From the NCBI GenBank assembly GCA_012033205.1, contig JAAUSO010000003.1, positions 1 to 64,000 of the forward strand: a DNA stretch of 64,000 nt, read 5' to 3'. Under the pieces are notes generated by a model. That model saw only the letters and a program-made list of their open reading frames with translations, was not told the origin of the DNA and did not search any database. Shown piece by piece: positions 9,815-19,380 of this stretch. The translations under genes were made by a program, and so were the position numbers. The stretch is from Richelia sp. SL_2_1. Its GTDB lineage: Bacteria; Cyanobacteriota; Cyanobacteriia; Cyanobacteriales; Nostocaceae. Position 1 is the stretch's first letter. Every line of letters begins with the position of its first letter.

Positions 9815-10159
9815 ATGAAAAACGTTATTTCCTTGGGGTTGTTAACCTTATCCATAGGCTTAATTCCAATCATTTATGATCAGAAAGTGTTGGGAAAATC
9901 TGAATTAATTGTCCAGCAAAATAATCCGGAAAATGTGAACGTATCTCCAGATTTTGGTTATATTCAAACCAGAAATGGACGAATTGCCATTAACACAGAT
10001 AAAACTTATTCTATCTATAATCAAGATGGTAAAGTTGTGGCAGAAAACATTAGTTTAGAAGAATTACAAGCCAAACATCCGGAATTACACGAGATTATCA
10101 AAGACTCAATAGCTAATGAAAACTTGATGATGGATGCGGGTATTGGTATCGGTAGATAA
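9815..10159 (+). CDS. Small exported hypothetical protein
   Basis: The 114-aa protein starts with a short charged end and a hydrophobic stretch (VISLGLLTLSIGLIPIIY), consistent with a signal peptide or anchor. The mature part is polar: RNGRIAINTDKTYSIYNQDGKVV, then an ISLEELQAKHPELHEIIKDS helix. A GAGAGGTC ribosome-binding site lies seven bases upstream. No family is recognised. It follows sufS by 72 bp on the same strand but has no evident link to Fe-S assembly. Confidence 0.65.
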   Translation: MKNVISLGLLTLSIGLIPIIYDQKVLGKSELIVQQNNPENVNVSPDFGYIQTRNGRIAINTDKTYSIYNQDGKVVAENISLEELQAKHPELHEIIKDSIANENLMMDAGIGIGR

Positions 10160-10207
10160 ATAGCTCCAAAAATATTTTTGCTCGACGATTTGTGTCAATT
10201 ATCAAAG

Positions 10208-10885
10208 ATGATTAATCTTGGTAATTGGCATTATTTATTTCAATTAAAATCTAAATATATTGCAGGAGCGAATTGCGTGTCATACAGCGATTTTACCTTA
10301 TCTAAAGTCAGAAAAGCCTTTGACCTAACTATCTCTGATACAATCGATATATTTGCTTTTGTACCTGAAATCGAAACCCCAATATTACTTACAGAAACTT
10401 TAGCAGAAAATCTTCCATTAGCATTAGCCAGCAATACAGAAAAATCTCGTTCTGAAATGATTATTTCACCGATTTTAATTGCGGTGAGAAAGTATTTAAA
10501 AAATCAAATAAGTTTATTTTCTGGTATTGATTTTACAGTTGATTCTAGTCAAGGTTTGCACGGTAATTGCGATTTTATTATTAGTGGTTCACCAGAATTA
10601 CTGATATTAAATGCTCCTATTTTTACTATTGTCGAAGCTAAAAAAGAAAATATTAATGCAGGTTTAGGTCAATGTGTTGCAGAAATGCTTGCAGCTAAAA
10701 TATTTAATGAAAAAGAAGGAAATAATATTCCGATTATTTACGGAACAGTCACTACTGGAACTAACTGGAAATTCTTAAAACTTATGGAAAATATTGTAGA
10801 GATTGACCTTAACGAATATTATATTAATAATGTAAGTAAAATATTTGGAATCTTGTGTCATATTTCTAAAAAAACAGCTTTATAA
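10208..10885 (+). CDS. PD-(D/E)XK-like hypothetical protein
   Basis: I place the start at the ATG opening [16 protein letters not shown], because the track's upstream start is a TTG with no ribosome-binding site. A helical N-terminal half is followed by [14 protein letters not shown] and [18 protein letters not shown]. The D...E-A-K spacing on adjacent strands, then a Gln-containing helix, is the core of the PD-(D/E)XK nuclease fold seen in restriction-type and Uma2-like proteins. The product is about 225 aa. It lies nine bases upstream of a Uma2 gene, so the two probably form one transcript. Activity and target are unknown. Confidence 0.7.
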   Translation: MINLGNWHYLFQLKSKYIAGANCVSYSDFTLSKVRKAFDLTISDTIDIFAFVPEIETPILLTETLAENLPLALASNTEKSRSEMIISPILIAVRKYLKNQISLFSGIDFTVDSSQGLHGNCDFIISGSPELLILNAPIFTIVEAKKENINAGLGQCVAEMLAAKIFNEKEGNNIPIIYGTVTTGTNWKFLKLMENIVEIDLNEYYINNVSKIFGILCHISKKTAL

Positions 10886-10894
10886 ATCAAAAAA

Positions 10895-11527
10895 ATGGTT
10901 GTAACTAATACCCTCGCAGAACAGCGAACCGTACTGCATAACATTAGCTGGGAAACGTTTGAAACCTTGCTAAAAGAAACTGGTGAAGATAGAGCTTCTC
11001 AATTTGCTTATGACGGTAGTATCTTAGAAATTATGACTCCGCTTTTTGAACACGAAAATCCCAAATGCAATTTTCATAATCTGATTATTGCATTAGCTGA
11101 AGAAATGAATATAGAAATCAAAAGTGCTGGTTCGACAACTTTAAAAAGAAAAATTGTCAGAAAAGGAATCGAACCAGATAACTGTTATTATATTCAAAAT
11201 GAATTAGCCGTCAGAGGCAGAGAAACACTCGATTTAACTAGTTCTCCAGCACCGGATTTAGCAATTGAAATTGATATTACCAGTAGCTCAGTTGATAAAT
11301 TGGATATTTACTCGGCTTTAGGTGTAAATGAATTGTGGAGATATGACGGTAACAATTTAAAATTCTATCATTTGCTGGAACATGAATATGTGGAATGTGA
11401 ATTTAGTATTGCTTTTCCTTTACTGTCGGTAAAAGATATTAGTAAATTTATCGAACAAAGTAAAACCATGGGAGAAATTGCTTTACTAAAGTTATTCCGA
11501 AATTATGTGAAAGAGAAGATGGGATAA
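10895..11527 (+). CDS. Uma2 (DUF820) family putative endonuclease
   Basis: The 210-aa product matches the Uma2/DUF820 family, which is greatly expanded in cyanobacteria and has a PD-(D/E)XK fold. Visible features are the N-terminal ISWETFETLLKETGE, the SPAPDLAIEIDITSSSVDKLDIY catalytic strand pair (D and E-I-D) and the ALGVNELWRYDG segment. The family's role is unsettled, and many copies sit beside toxin-like or mobile genes. The gene follows another PD-(D/E)XK-like gene by nine bases. A short remnant ORF lies six bases downstream. Confidence 0.88.
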   Translation: MVVTNTLAEQRTVLHNISWETFETLLKETGEDRASQFAYDGSILEIMTPLFEHENPKCNFHNLIIALAEEMNIEIKSAGSTTLKRKIVRKGIEPDNCYYIQNELAVRGRETLDLTSSPAPDLAIEIDITSSSVDKLDIYSALGVNELWRYDGNNLKFYHLLEHEYVECEFSIAFPLLSVKDISKFIEQSKTMGEIALLKLFRNYVKEKMG

Positions 11528-11533
11528 TTCGTA

Positions 11534-11686
11534 ATGGGAATCGGAGCATATTTCAAACAAGTTCCTTCCTATTTATTGGAAAAGTTTTTAAAATATCCTG
11601 ATTTTGTTGAACTATATAAAGAACTTCTAAATTACTGCCACGATGCGGCTTCTAGGCAAAATGCCATGTTTTTATTTCTAGGTTAG
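11534..11686 (+). pseudogene. 50-aa remnant, possibly DUF1877 N-terminus
   Basis: The short ORF MGIGAYFKQVPSYLLEKFLKYPDF is too short for the ORF track but has real-looking codon use. Its start resembles proteins of the DUF1877 type, though that match is from memory. It ends after about 50 residues, just before a dispersed repeat at 11709, suggesting truncation. It may instead be a true small protein. Confidence 0.4.
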
Positions 11687-11705
11687 CTAATGATAGTCGC
11701 AATTT

Positions 11706-11777
11706 ACGGATGGTGCGTGACGCTACTTTACTTTATAACTACGTAGAAAATTTATGAAAGCGTCACACACCCTACAA
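11706..11777. repeat. Dispersed element with inverted ends (GTGCGTGACGC / GCGTCACACACCC)
   Basis: GGATGGTGCGTGACGC at the left faces GCGTCACACACCCTAC at the right, about 70 bp overall. Related ends occur at 19192-19265. It looks like a small non-coding palindromic repeat. Confidence 0.65.
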
Positions 11778-11893
11778 TCTTACTTCCCCTCATCCAAAAA
11801 TTAAATTATCCTATGCTTTTCTTGAGAAAGATGTCAGTTGTGGCGTTTTATTGCGATAATTCCCACATAAAGCTTGTTAATTCCTACAGATAA

Positions 11894-13471
11894 ATGACAC
11901 TTAAGCGAATATTTTTATTTTTACTGACACTACTCGCGATTTTGTTTTCCGGCTCCTCTTTAATCGGTAGTTGGAAACAACCTCAATTTCAAAGTAAGTT
12001 AGAGTTGTATCAAACCAATATTGTATTGCTGGCAACCGAATGGCAACCCTCTGAAAATCAAGAAAATTTACAAACTGCAAAAACTACAATACTAGGTGCA
12101 AAGCCTCTTGATGCTGCCTTAAAACAATATCAACAAGCACGCACCTCAACCGAAACTAATTTAACAAAAGCTCAAAAGCAATTAGTACAATTACGTGAGA
12201 CATCCACCGAAAGCCTTGCGACACCAAAGCCTGAATCATCCGTTTCTCCCGTAACTAATCCTTCCCCATTAGTACAGCAAAAACAATTACAGCAAACTAT
12301 CAATCATCTGCAAAAATCCCTCGCTGAATTGGATTTACAAATTGGAATTATCCAAGCAAGTCAAGATAACAGCGATACAGCTATTAAAACTTGGCAGCAA
12401 GTACAAAAAAATCCCAGCCTCAATCCCCAATTTCGTCAAACCAGTCTGGTATTAATTGCATTGTGGGAAAATTCCCCCCGTGTTTTAGAAGATGCTGAAT
12501 TATTAATTAAAGATAACTTTCAAGGTTGGTTTCGTTATAGTGCCTTAGAAAAAATATATCAAATTCAGCAAGACGATAAATCTTTAAATAATCTTAAATT
12601 TTTAGAACAACAAGCCGCAGAAAAAGCCTTATTAAAATTAACTGCCATCGCAACCCTTCCCCTATTAGGAGGATTCATCGGTTTAGCGTTGCTGATTTTT
12701 AGTTTTGGACAATGGATAATCAAAGGTAAGGCTGCATTATTAGCTAGAAATGCCGAGGAAAAATGGACAACTCCTTGGGATGGTGAAACCATTTTACAGG
12801 TTTTTGTTGTCGGCTTTTTCTTAATGGGACAACTAGTCGTACCCTTAGCTTTACAACTTCTTCCCATACCTCATCCCGTCGGTAACGTGCGACTCCAAGC
12901 TTTATACGTGTTGCTTAGCTATACACTGGTTGCGAGTGGTTCCCTATTAGTATTGTATTTATCAGTCAAACAATATTTACCCCTTGGCGAAGATTGGTTT
13001 CGCTTTCGTTTCTGGGATGGGTGGTTACTCTGGGGAATCGGTGGTTATTGTGCAGCAACTCCCATAGTTGTAATCATTTCTTTAGTTAATCAACAACTTT
13101 GGCAAGGTCAAGGTGGTAGTAACCCCCTACTACAAATAGTTTTAGAAAGTCAAGATAATCTGGCATTATTGCTATTTTTTTCGACAGCTGCCATTGCTGC
13201 ACCCTTATTTGAAGAATTTTTATTTCGCGGATTTTTGCTCCCCTCCCTAACTCGCTACTTACCAGTATGGGGATCAATACTTCTTTCTAGTTTCTTGTTT
13301 GCTGCTGCTCACCTGAGTTTATCCGAAATTTTACCACTTACAGCATTGGGAATCGTCCTTGGGGTAGTCTATTCGCGCACGCGAAATCTTCTTGCTCCCA
13401 TGCTTCTCCACAGTCTTTGGAATAGTGGCACTCTACTGAGTTTATTTCTTCTGGGTAATAGTACCAATTGA
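11894..13471 (+). CDS. CPBP family intramembrane metalloprotease
   Basis: The 525-aa protein has an N-terminal membrane anchor, then a Gln-rich, helical extramembrane region at about residues 30-240 with coiled-coil character (LVQQKQLQQTINHLQKSLAELD). Six or more membrane helices follow. The CPBP (CAAX protease/bacteriocin-processing) motifs are present: EEFLFRG (EExxxR, about residue 438), the AAHLSLSE histidine and HSLWNSG (HxxxN). These proteases cleave within the membrane, but the substrate here is unknown. The long N-terminal domain is typical of cyanobacterial members. It appears to be monocistronic. Confidence 0.9.
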   Translation: MTLKRIFLFLLTLLAILFSGSSLIGSWKQPQFQSKLELYQTNIVLLATEWQPSENQENLQTAKTTILGAKPLDAALKQYQQARTSTETNLTKAQKQLVQLRETSTESLATPKPESSVSPVTNPSPLVQQKQLQQTINHLQKSLAELDLQIGIIQASQDNSDTAIKTWQQVQKNPSLNPQFRQTSLVLIALWENSPRVLEDAELLIKDNFQGWFRYSALEKIYQIQQDDKSLNNLKFLEQQAAEKALLKLTAIATLPLLGGFIGLALLIFSFGQWIIKGKAALLARNAEEKWTTPWDGETILQVFVVGFFLMGQLVVPLALQLLPIPHPVGNVRLQALYVLLSYTLVASGSLLVLYLSVKQYLPLGEDWFRFRFWDGWLLWGIGGYCAATPIVVIISLVNQQLWQGQGGSNPLLQIVLESQDNLALLLFFSTAAIAAPLFEEFLFRGFLLPSLTRYLPVWGSILLSSFLFAAAHLSLSEILPLTALGIVLGVVYSRTRNLLAPMLLHSLWNSGTLLSLFLLGNSTN

Positions 13472-14145
13472 CACTTGGGATATACAGTTGTCAAGATGAG
13501 GGAAAACTGCATTAATTATGTGTAACAAATTTGCAATTGATATTCACCATAGGGAATCTAGATGAATTTTTGATTGCGAGCATAAATGCTCAACACAATA
13601 GCAATCTAAAAGATTATGTTAGAGATATAACTGAGTATCTAAGTAAGCATATTAGTTTTTATTGATTAATTTCAGTCTTTGTGGAGATGTGGATTATTTT
13701 TAATTGGCATATTCTAGATTTATAAATCAATAGAATATCAGAACGAGAAAGCAGGATATATTGAGTTGTTCCTATAGAAATCTACTTGTAGATTTAATCA
13801 AGTCTCAGGCTAGTTTCAGCGTTTGAAAAAGTCCGGAATGTTTTAGGAAGGACTTGTAAAACTGAATATGGCATTGCTGGGTGACAATTATTGTAATCAA
13901 TTGTCTTCGAGTAATCATCTGTCGCAAAATGGCAGAAAGCAGCAGTATAAAAGCTGCAAAAAAAATATACAAATAAGAATAAGAACATCTTCAATACAAG
14001 TAAGTCAAAACATAGTTAGAGCTTGCTTGTGGTAAAGCACTATTCACTTATTCCCAACTTGATGACGGTAATCGGTTGTAAATCGATACTGTCAGTAAAA
14101 ATTAGCGGCTGCAATTTTATATTTTTATTCTTAAGGAGAAGCGAT
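13472..14145. other. Gene-less stretch with the promoter of the TM2 gene
   Basis: About 670 bp with no convincing ORF; the 66-aa minus-strand frame at 13794-13994 is Phe/Tyr-rich and lacks support. The ORF track extends the TM2 gene to 14023, but that part is leader with a good AAGGAGAA site just before the real ATG. Confidence 0.5.
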
Positions 14146-14421
14146 ATGGCAAAACTCACTCCCTCTCACGCTACCAAGCAATTAATGGCTGGTTATTGCG
14201 GAATTATTTTTGGCGGTTTTGGGATTCATAAATTTGTTTTGGGATACGCTCCCGAAGGCTTAATTACCATAATTATTTCCGTAATTGGCGGTTATTTTAC
14301 CTACGGATTGACTTTTTTAATTATGCAGCTTGTAGGTTTAATTGAAGGAATGATTTATCTGAATAAATCTCACGATGATTTTGTTGGTACCTATTTCATG
14401 AACAAGCAAGGCTGGTTTTAG
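14146..14421 (+). CDS. TM2 domain membrane protein
   Basis: Starting at MAKLTPSHATKQL gives a 91-aa protein with an AAGGAGAA ribosome-binding site; the longer ORF-track start has none. Two hydrophobic helices flank a short turn, as in the TM2 family: AGYCGIIFGGFGIHKFVLGY, then LITIIISVIGGYFTYGLTFLI. The GGFGIHKF segment is the TM2 hallmark (family G-x-F-G-x-H-x-F/Y). The C-terminal EGMIYLNKSHDDFVGTY is also typical. It is an inner-membrane protein of unknown role. Confidence 0.88.
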   Translation: MAKLTPSHATKQLMAGYCGIIFGGFGIHKFVLGYAPEGLITIIISVIGGYFTYGLTFLIMQLVGLIEGMIYLNKSHDDFVGTYFMNKQGWF

Positions 14422-14797
14422 GAAAACTCTAAAGTTATCCTCATAGTTTTATTTGTAATTATTTGTAATCAATATTTCTGATGTTTACTTTGTATTAGCT
14501 GCAATGTTTACCCTGAAATTACAACTAAGTTACACAAGTTGTTTTCTATTAAATAGCTATAAATTAGATAGTTGAAAAATCAAAAATAAAGCTATTTTTT
14601 TTAATTTGTCTGGTAAATTTAATCAGGAACAGAAGTTATTATGACAAATTAATAATTTCCATGCTTAGAGATTTAAATATCCAAATTTTGTCGTTAAAAT
14701 GAGGATATTATTCCTGACAATTGAAAAATTATCTTTGAGATTATTTCTTCAATACATCTAAATAGACAACATAATATTTCTACCCTGCTCGCTACCG
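14422..14797. other. Gene-less AT-rich stretch
   Basis: AT-rich with no ORF, repeat array or clear terminator seen. It separates the TM2 gene from a small membrane ORF. Confidence 0.45.
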
Positions 14798-14983
14798 ATG
14801 TTTAAACGTAAAAATCTCACCTTAGTAATGCTTACTTGCTTGGGTATGGGTTATTTTTTGGCAATGTCTAGTTTGTCAATAAATCCCTTTCTTAAAAGCC
14901 AAGCAGCTTTAATTCCCTTCCAAATAAGTGTTGTGATTTACTTCACTTATCTGCGTTGGCATCGTCACAAAGAATTTAGTTAG
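14798..14983 (+). CDS. Small two-helix membrane protein
   Basis: The 61-aa ORF has two hydrophobic segments (LVMLTCLGMGYFLAMSSL and ALIPFQISVVIYFTYL) and basic ends (MFKRKN, RWHRHKEF). That pattern is usual for a short inner-membrane protein. No strong ribosome-binding site is visible and no family is recognised. It lies 160 bp upstream of the copper ATPase on the same strand, but a link is only a guess. Confidence 0.45.
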   Translation: MFKRKNLTLVMLTCLGMGYFLAMSSLSINPFLKSQAALIPFQISVVIYFTYLRWHRHKEFS

Positions 14984-15144
14984 TTTTTAGTTAGTTTTTA
15001 TTGAGTTTTCACTAATTTTACAAAAATTCATCCCAAAGACATTCGGTCATAAGTCCGGATTTCGCTTACCCTCGAAGTAGGGGCAATCATAATGTAATGT
15101 CCCAAAAGACGGCATCCTTGTTTTAGCGAATCCGAACATTGTCC

Positions 15145-17524
15145 ATGCAACTTGCACCGAAAAAAATCAAGCCCAAACTACGCTCCAAACCAACAACAAA
15201 ATTACCCTTGATGTCGAGGGTATGAAATGTGCTGGTTGTGTAAGAGCCGTAGAAAAGCAATTAACTCAATTCCCAGGAGTCAACAATGCCTCTGTGAACC
15301 TAGCAACTGGGGTAGCAGTGGTAGACTCAAAAGAATTGACAATAGATGCCGACGCATTAGCTTCGGAATTGACAGCCGCTGGATTTCCCAGTCAACCCCG
15401 CAAATCACCGACACAAACAAATAGCGCTCAAGCTTTAAAACAAGCTGAAGAAAAAAAGCGCCAAGAAATGCGCTCTGCTCGGAAACAGTTGATAATTTCT
15501 GTATTGCTGCTAGTGCTTTCCGGAATCGGACACTTAAGTAATCTTGGTGGTTTAAAAATTCCAGCGCTACATAATATCTGGTTACACTTTGGATTAGCAA
15601 CAGTCGCGATATTTATCCCAGGTCGTGCTATTTTAGTCGATGGTTGGTTGGGTTTGCGACGCAATGCACCCAATATGAACACCTTAGTAGCATTAGGAAC
15701 TCTAAGTGCATATATTGCCAGTGTCGTCGCCTTACTATTTCCTCAACTGGGATGGGAATGTTTCTTCGACGAACCCGTAATGATATTAGGGTTTATCCTT
15801 TTGGGGCGTACTTTAGAAAAACAAGCTAGAAATCGCGCTTCCGCTGCATTTCAACAATTATTATCACTCAAACCCTCAATTGCTCGATTAATAGCCAAAG
15901 ACAATCAAACCAGGGAAATCATCGAAATTCCCGCCGAACAAGTCAGAATTGGTGAATGGTTACAAGTGCTTCCAGGAGACAAAGTTCCCGTTGATGGTGA
16001 AATAGTCGAAGGAAAAACAGCCATTGATCAGTCCATGCTTACCGGAGAATCAGCACCAATCCCCAAACAAGTGGGAGACAAAGTAAGCGCGGGAACCATC
16101 AACCAGTCGGGAACTATTATTGTTCAGACAACTCGTACCGGAGACGATACAACCATAGCCCAAATCGTGACTTTGGTAGAAACAGCGCAAATGCGTAAAG
16201 CACCCGTACAAAGATTAGCTGATACTGTAGCCGGTTACTTTACCTACGGTGTTTTAAGTACTGCATTACTAACATTTCTATTTTGGTACTTCATCGGCAC
16301 TCACATTTGGCACGATATCGCCGCATCAGTGCTTACCCCTTCATATTCAATCCACAGCTATATTCATAGCTCAACCCCAATCCATTATTCCCCAATATTA
16401 ATTAGTTTAAAATTGGCGATCGCGGTAATGGTAGTTGCTTGTCCTTGTGCTTTAGGACTTGCTACACCTACAGCAATTTTAGTCGGAACAGGTATCGGTG
16501 CGGAACGAGGTTTATTAATTAAAGGTGGCGATGTTTTAGAAAAGGTTCATCAATTAAACACCATAGTCTTTGATAAAACTGGTACCTTAACAACTGGAAA
16601 TCCTACCGTCACCGACTGCATTCCCATCGACGAGCAAAGTACTGCTGATTCCTTAATCAAGTTAGCTTCCGCTGTAGAAAGCGGTAGTCAACATCCTTTA
16701 GCAAAGGCAATTCTAGATAAAGCAAAAAAACAAGAATTATCCATCCCCCCAGCGACAGATTTTCATACAGAACCGGGATTTGGGGTATCTGCTGTAGTCG
16801 AAGGCAGCACAGTACTATTAGGTAGTTGGGAATGGCTGAACTTGAACGGGATTGAAATTAACCAAACCATCCAAAAGCAAATTCAAACCTTAGCCAAAAC
16901 AGGTAAAACAGTCATTGGAGTGGCAACTGGAGGTGAAATTGCTGGATTGATTGCCGTTCAAGATACCTTAAGAGCAGATGCCATTTCCACAGTAGAGCAA
17001 CTTCGTTCTCAGGGATTGCGAGTCATCTTACTCAGCGGTGATACTCAAGAAGCCGCCTTAGCTACAGCCCTGGCATTAGGATTAGATGCTGATGATACAA
17101 TCGCAGGTATTCCCCCCGCAAAAAAGCAGCAGTCATTGAATCCCTGCAAAATTCTCATCCTCAATCCCTTGTGGCAATGGTTGGAGATGGAATCAACGAT
17201 GCACCAGCTTTATCAACAGCTGATGTCGGTATTTCCCTACATTCCGGAACTGATATCGCAATGGAAACTGCTCAAATCGTGCTAATGCGAGATCAATTAC
17301 AAGATGTTGTACAAGCGATCGCCCTGAGTCGAGCTACCTTCAACAAAATTCGTCAAAATTTATTCTGGGCATTTGCATACAATATATTAGGAATTCCTTT
17401 GGCTGCTGGTGTATTATTACCGAACCTCGGCTTTATTCTTAATCCCGGAGGTGCTGCGGCTTTAATGGCTTTTAGCTCCGTTAGTGTAGTGACTAACTCC
17501 CTTTTGTTAAGAAGATTTGCCTGA
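15145..17524 (+). pseudogene. Copper-type P1B ATPase with two frameshifts
   Basis: Heavy-metal P-type ATPase that exports or distributes copper. In order: an HMA domain with GMKCAGC, membrane helices, TGES actuator, ACPCALGLATP metal-site helix, DKTGTLT phosphorylation site, SQHPLA, and GDGINDAPAL hinge. The gene is broken twice. At 17120-17125 a six-A run separates ORF 15222-17285 from ORF 17171-17524; one more A gives AKKAAVIESLQ, then VAMVGDGIND. At 15160-15166 a seven-A run separates the natural start (MQLAPKK at 15145) from QTNNKITLDVEGMKC. Corrected length is about 793 aa. It could serve thylakoid or plasma membrane; sequence alone does not decide. Confidence 0.92.
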
Positions 17525-17854
17525 TAATTCCTAAAATCCTCCTTTAGAGATATTCTTTATGAGCAAAATATCTGTTTGACTCATCTCAGGTTAAACTAGG
17601 TCAGTAGTATTGTGTGACGTTTCTCACATTAATCAATGGTTAAATCAGTTAACAGTGGACAGTTAAGCTAAAAGGCATCTAAATCATAATTCAGGCTGGC
17701 TCTCAACTGATAACTGATACTTGATAACTGAAATTGAAACGTTTCTTCGAGCTGAATCAATCTTCCAGAGTAAAACATTACCGTTCTACTTTTGCAATCA
17801 AAATCAAGATTGGAGATAGATAGCAGCTGTTAACCACTAAGTAATGGTTCGATA
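17525..17854. other. Gene-less stretch with scattered STRR-like sequence
   Basis: 330 bp with AACAGTGGACAGTTAAG and AACTGATAACTGATACTTG repeats of the dispersed tandem type. No ORF is seen. It probably contains the FHA gene promoter. Confidence 0.5.
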
Positions 17855-18373
17855 ATGGCAACAAACAAACAATACCGAATCTTGATTGCTGACAGTTCAA
17901 CCGATTGTAGCAACAATAAACCTATGGCAGTACAATCGAATGAAAATCATATCTTGATTATAGAAGACGACCAGGGACGTAAAGAATTTACCTTAGAAAG
18001 TCCCCTTTATTCTATTGGTAGAGATCGTGATTGCGATATTCACTTAGTATCGCAATTCGTCTCCCGTCGTCACGCAACTTTAGTGAAATTACCAAGAGAA
18101 GATGATAATGAGAAGCGATACTATTACCGAATTGTAGATGGTGACATCAAAGGTAAGGCAAGTTCTAACGGTTTGATGATTAATGGACGTAGCAAAGTAC
18201 CCGCTCACGACCTAAAAAATGAAGATGTAGTGGTATTTGGTCCCCAAGTACGTGCTATATATTATTTACTTCAACGGGATGCAACTCAAACTGGGCAAAT
18301 GGATGCCAGTGAATATGATATTACGTTAATAAACCCCAGTATGACCGAAGATGCGGAAGATACTGAGGATTAG
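17855..18373 (+). CDS. FHA domain protein
   Basis: Forkhead-associated domain, which binds phosphothreonine peptides. Key residues are visible: YSIGRDRDCDIHL (Gly-Arg), SQFVSRRHATL (Ser-x-x-His), and ASSNGLMINGRSKV (the S/T-x-N-G-x-x-x-N-G motif). The tail is acidic (SMTEDAEDTED). The annotated start gives 172 aa; an internal Met at 17924 (MAVQSNENHILIIEDD) is an equally good or better start. No kinase or phosphatase gene is adjacent, so the partner is unknown. Confidence 0.88.
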   Translation: MATNKQYRILIADSSTDCSNNKPMAVQSNENHILIIEDDQGRKEFTLESPLYSIGRDRDCDIHLVSQFVSRRHATLVKLPREDDNEKRYYYRIVDGDIKGKASSNGLMINGRSKVPAHDLKNEDVVVFGPQVRAIYYLLQRDATQTGQMDASEYDITLINPSMTEDAEDTED

Positions 18374-18460
18374 AAACTTATACAGAGAATAGATACCAAA
18401 ATTTGAGGACGCTGCTGCAATCAGGTTCACCAAATCAAACAGGGGCAGGAGGGAAAAAAT

Positions 18461-18540
18461 TAATCGGTAATGGGTAATCGGTAATGGGTAATAAGCTTAC
18501 TTCTTACTTCTTACTCCTTACTTCTTACTCCCTGCCCCCT
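18461..18540. repeat. Tandem repeat region (GGTAATG / TTACTTC units)
   Basis: TAATCGGTAATGGGTAA units run into TTCTTACTTCTTACTCC units. The junction (GGGTAATAAGCTTACTTCTT) is the reverse complement of sequence at about 20316-20345. Confidence 0.85.
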
Positions 18541-18640
18541 GACTTGTAAGTGAGTAGGGAGTAGTGAGAAAAACGCTTACATTCATGACGATGAAAAAAA
18601 ATTTTCATGTTGACTGGCTTTTGTGTGAATCAACACATCC

Positions 18641-18988
18641 TCAAGTAGCAAAAGTTTCAACTAAATTCCAGTAACGGGAATCTTCAATAACTTGTTTCAT
18701 ATATTCAAACACTTGTCGGCAATGATTTTCAACTTGGAGTGGTAATTCTTCATTTTTAAACACTAAACTCATCTTGGTTTCTGTTTGAGTAGCCGTACTT
18801 TTATCGATAAGTACTTCTATCGTCACAAATTTGGAAAAAGGAACGCTACCAGGTATCTCCCGTGCCAGAATATAATCAGATGTATAGTACTGCACATCCA
18901 AATTACATTGTTGTAGAAGTTCCACAACTAGGGGTTGGAGATGATCTATGGGAAGAGAAACAATATATGAACAGGTATAGCGAGCCAT
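18641..18988 (-). CDS. Conserved cyanobacterial hypothetical protein
   Basis: The 115-aa soluble protein has no signal peptide. It has alternating strands and helices (IDHLQPLVVELLQQCNLDV, then EVLIDKSTATQTETKMSLVF). No motif identifies a function. It has normal codon use and a clean start just inside a promoter-like AT stretch. It is divergent from the TIGR01777 gene and flanked downstream by an STRR region. Confidence 0.72.
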   Translation of the reverse strand: MARYTCSYIVSLPIDHLQPLVVELLQQCNLDVQYYTSDYILAREIPGSVPFSKFVTIEVLIDKSTATQTETKMSLVFKNEELPLQVENHCRQVFEYMKQVIEDSRYWNLVETFAT

Positions 18989-19380
18989 ACTAGCCCCAAG
19001 CCTTATACTTATAACACTCCGTCCATCCTATAATACCTAGCCCTATAAAAGCTAAACAATTACAGATTGATTAAGGAATAAAATGCTGATTAGAAGGGCA
19101 ATATTACGAATATTCCAGTCAGGGTAAGGGATGTAGAATTTGTAACAACAAGATTTTTTTGTTTTCAGGATTTACGCAACTGGCACATTTTTTATTGTAG
19201 GGTGTGTAGTTTAGAGAAATGCCGCAACGGCTAGGATAAGCTTCTTCTGTGTCACGCACCATCCGAGTCTTGTGACACTTGCGGCTATTCCTGGTTTTCA
19301 CCGGCGTAAGATTTTTCCCAGTTCTGTGGGTTACAGGTTCTCAAACCGAGTAAAATAATGTTTTGGTGCAGGTAAACACA
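18989..19380. other. Intergenic region containing a GTGTCACGCACC repeat
   Basis: Divergent promoter region. At about 19192-19265, TGTAGGGTGTGTAG and GTGTCACGCACCATCCG match the ends of the repeat at 11706-11777. The minus-strand ORFs here are shadows. Confidence 0.55.

Noticed and set aside
14023-14145. 41-residue extension of the TM2 protein
   Set aside because: A strong ribosome-binding site precedes the internal ATG at 14146, and the family starts there.
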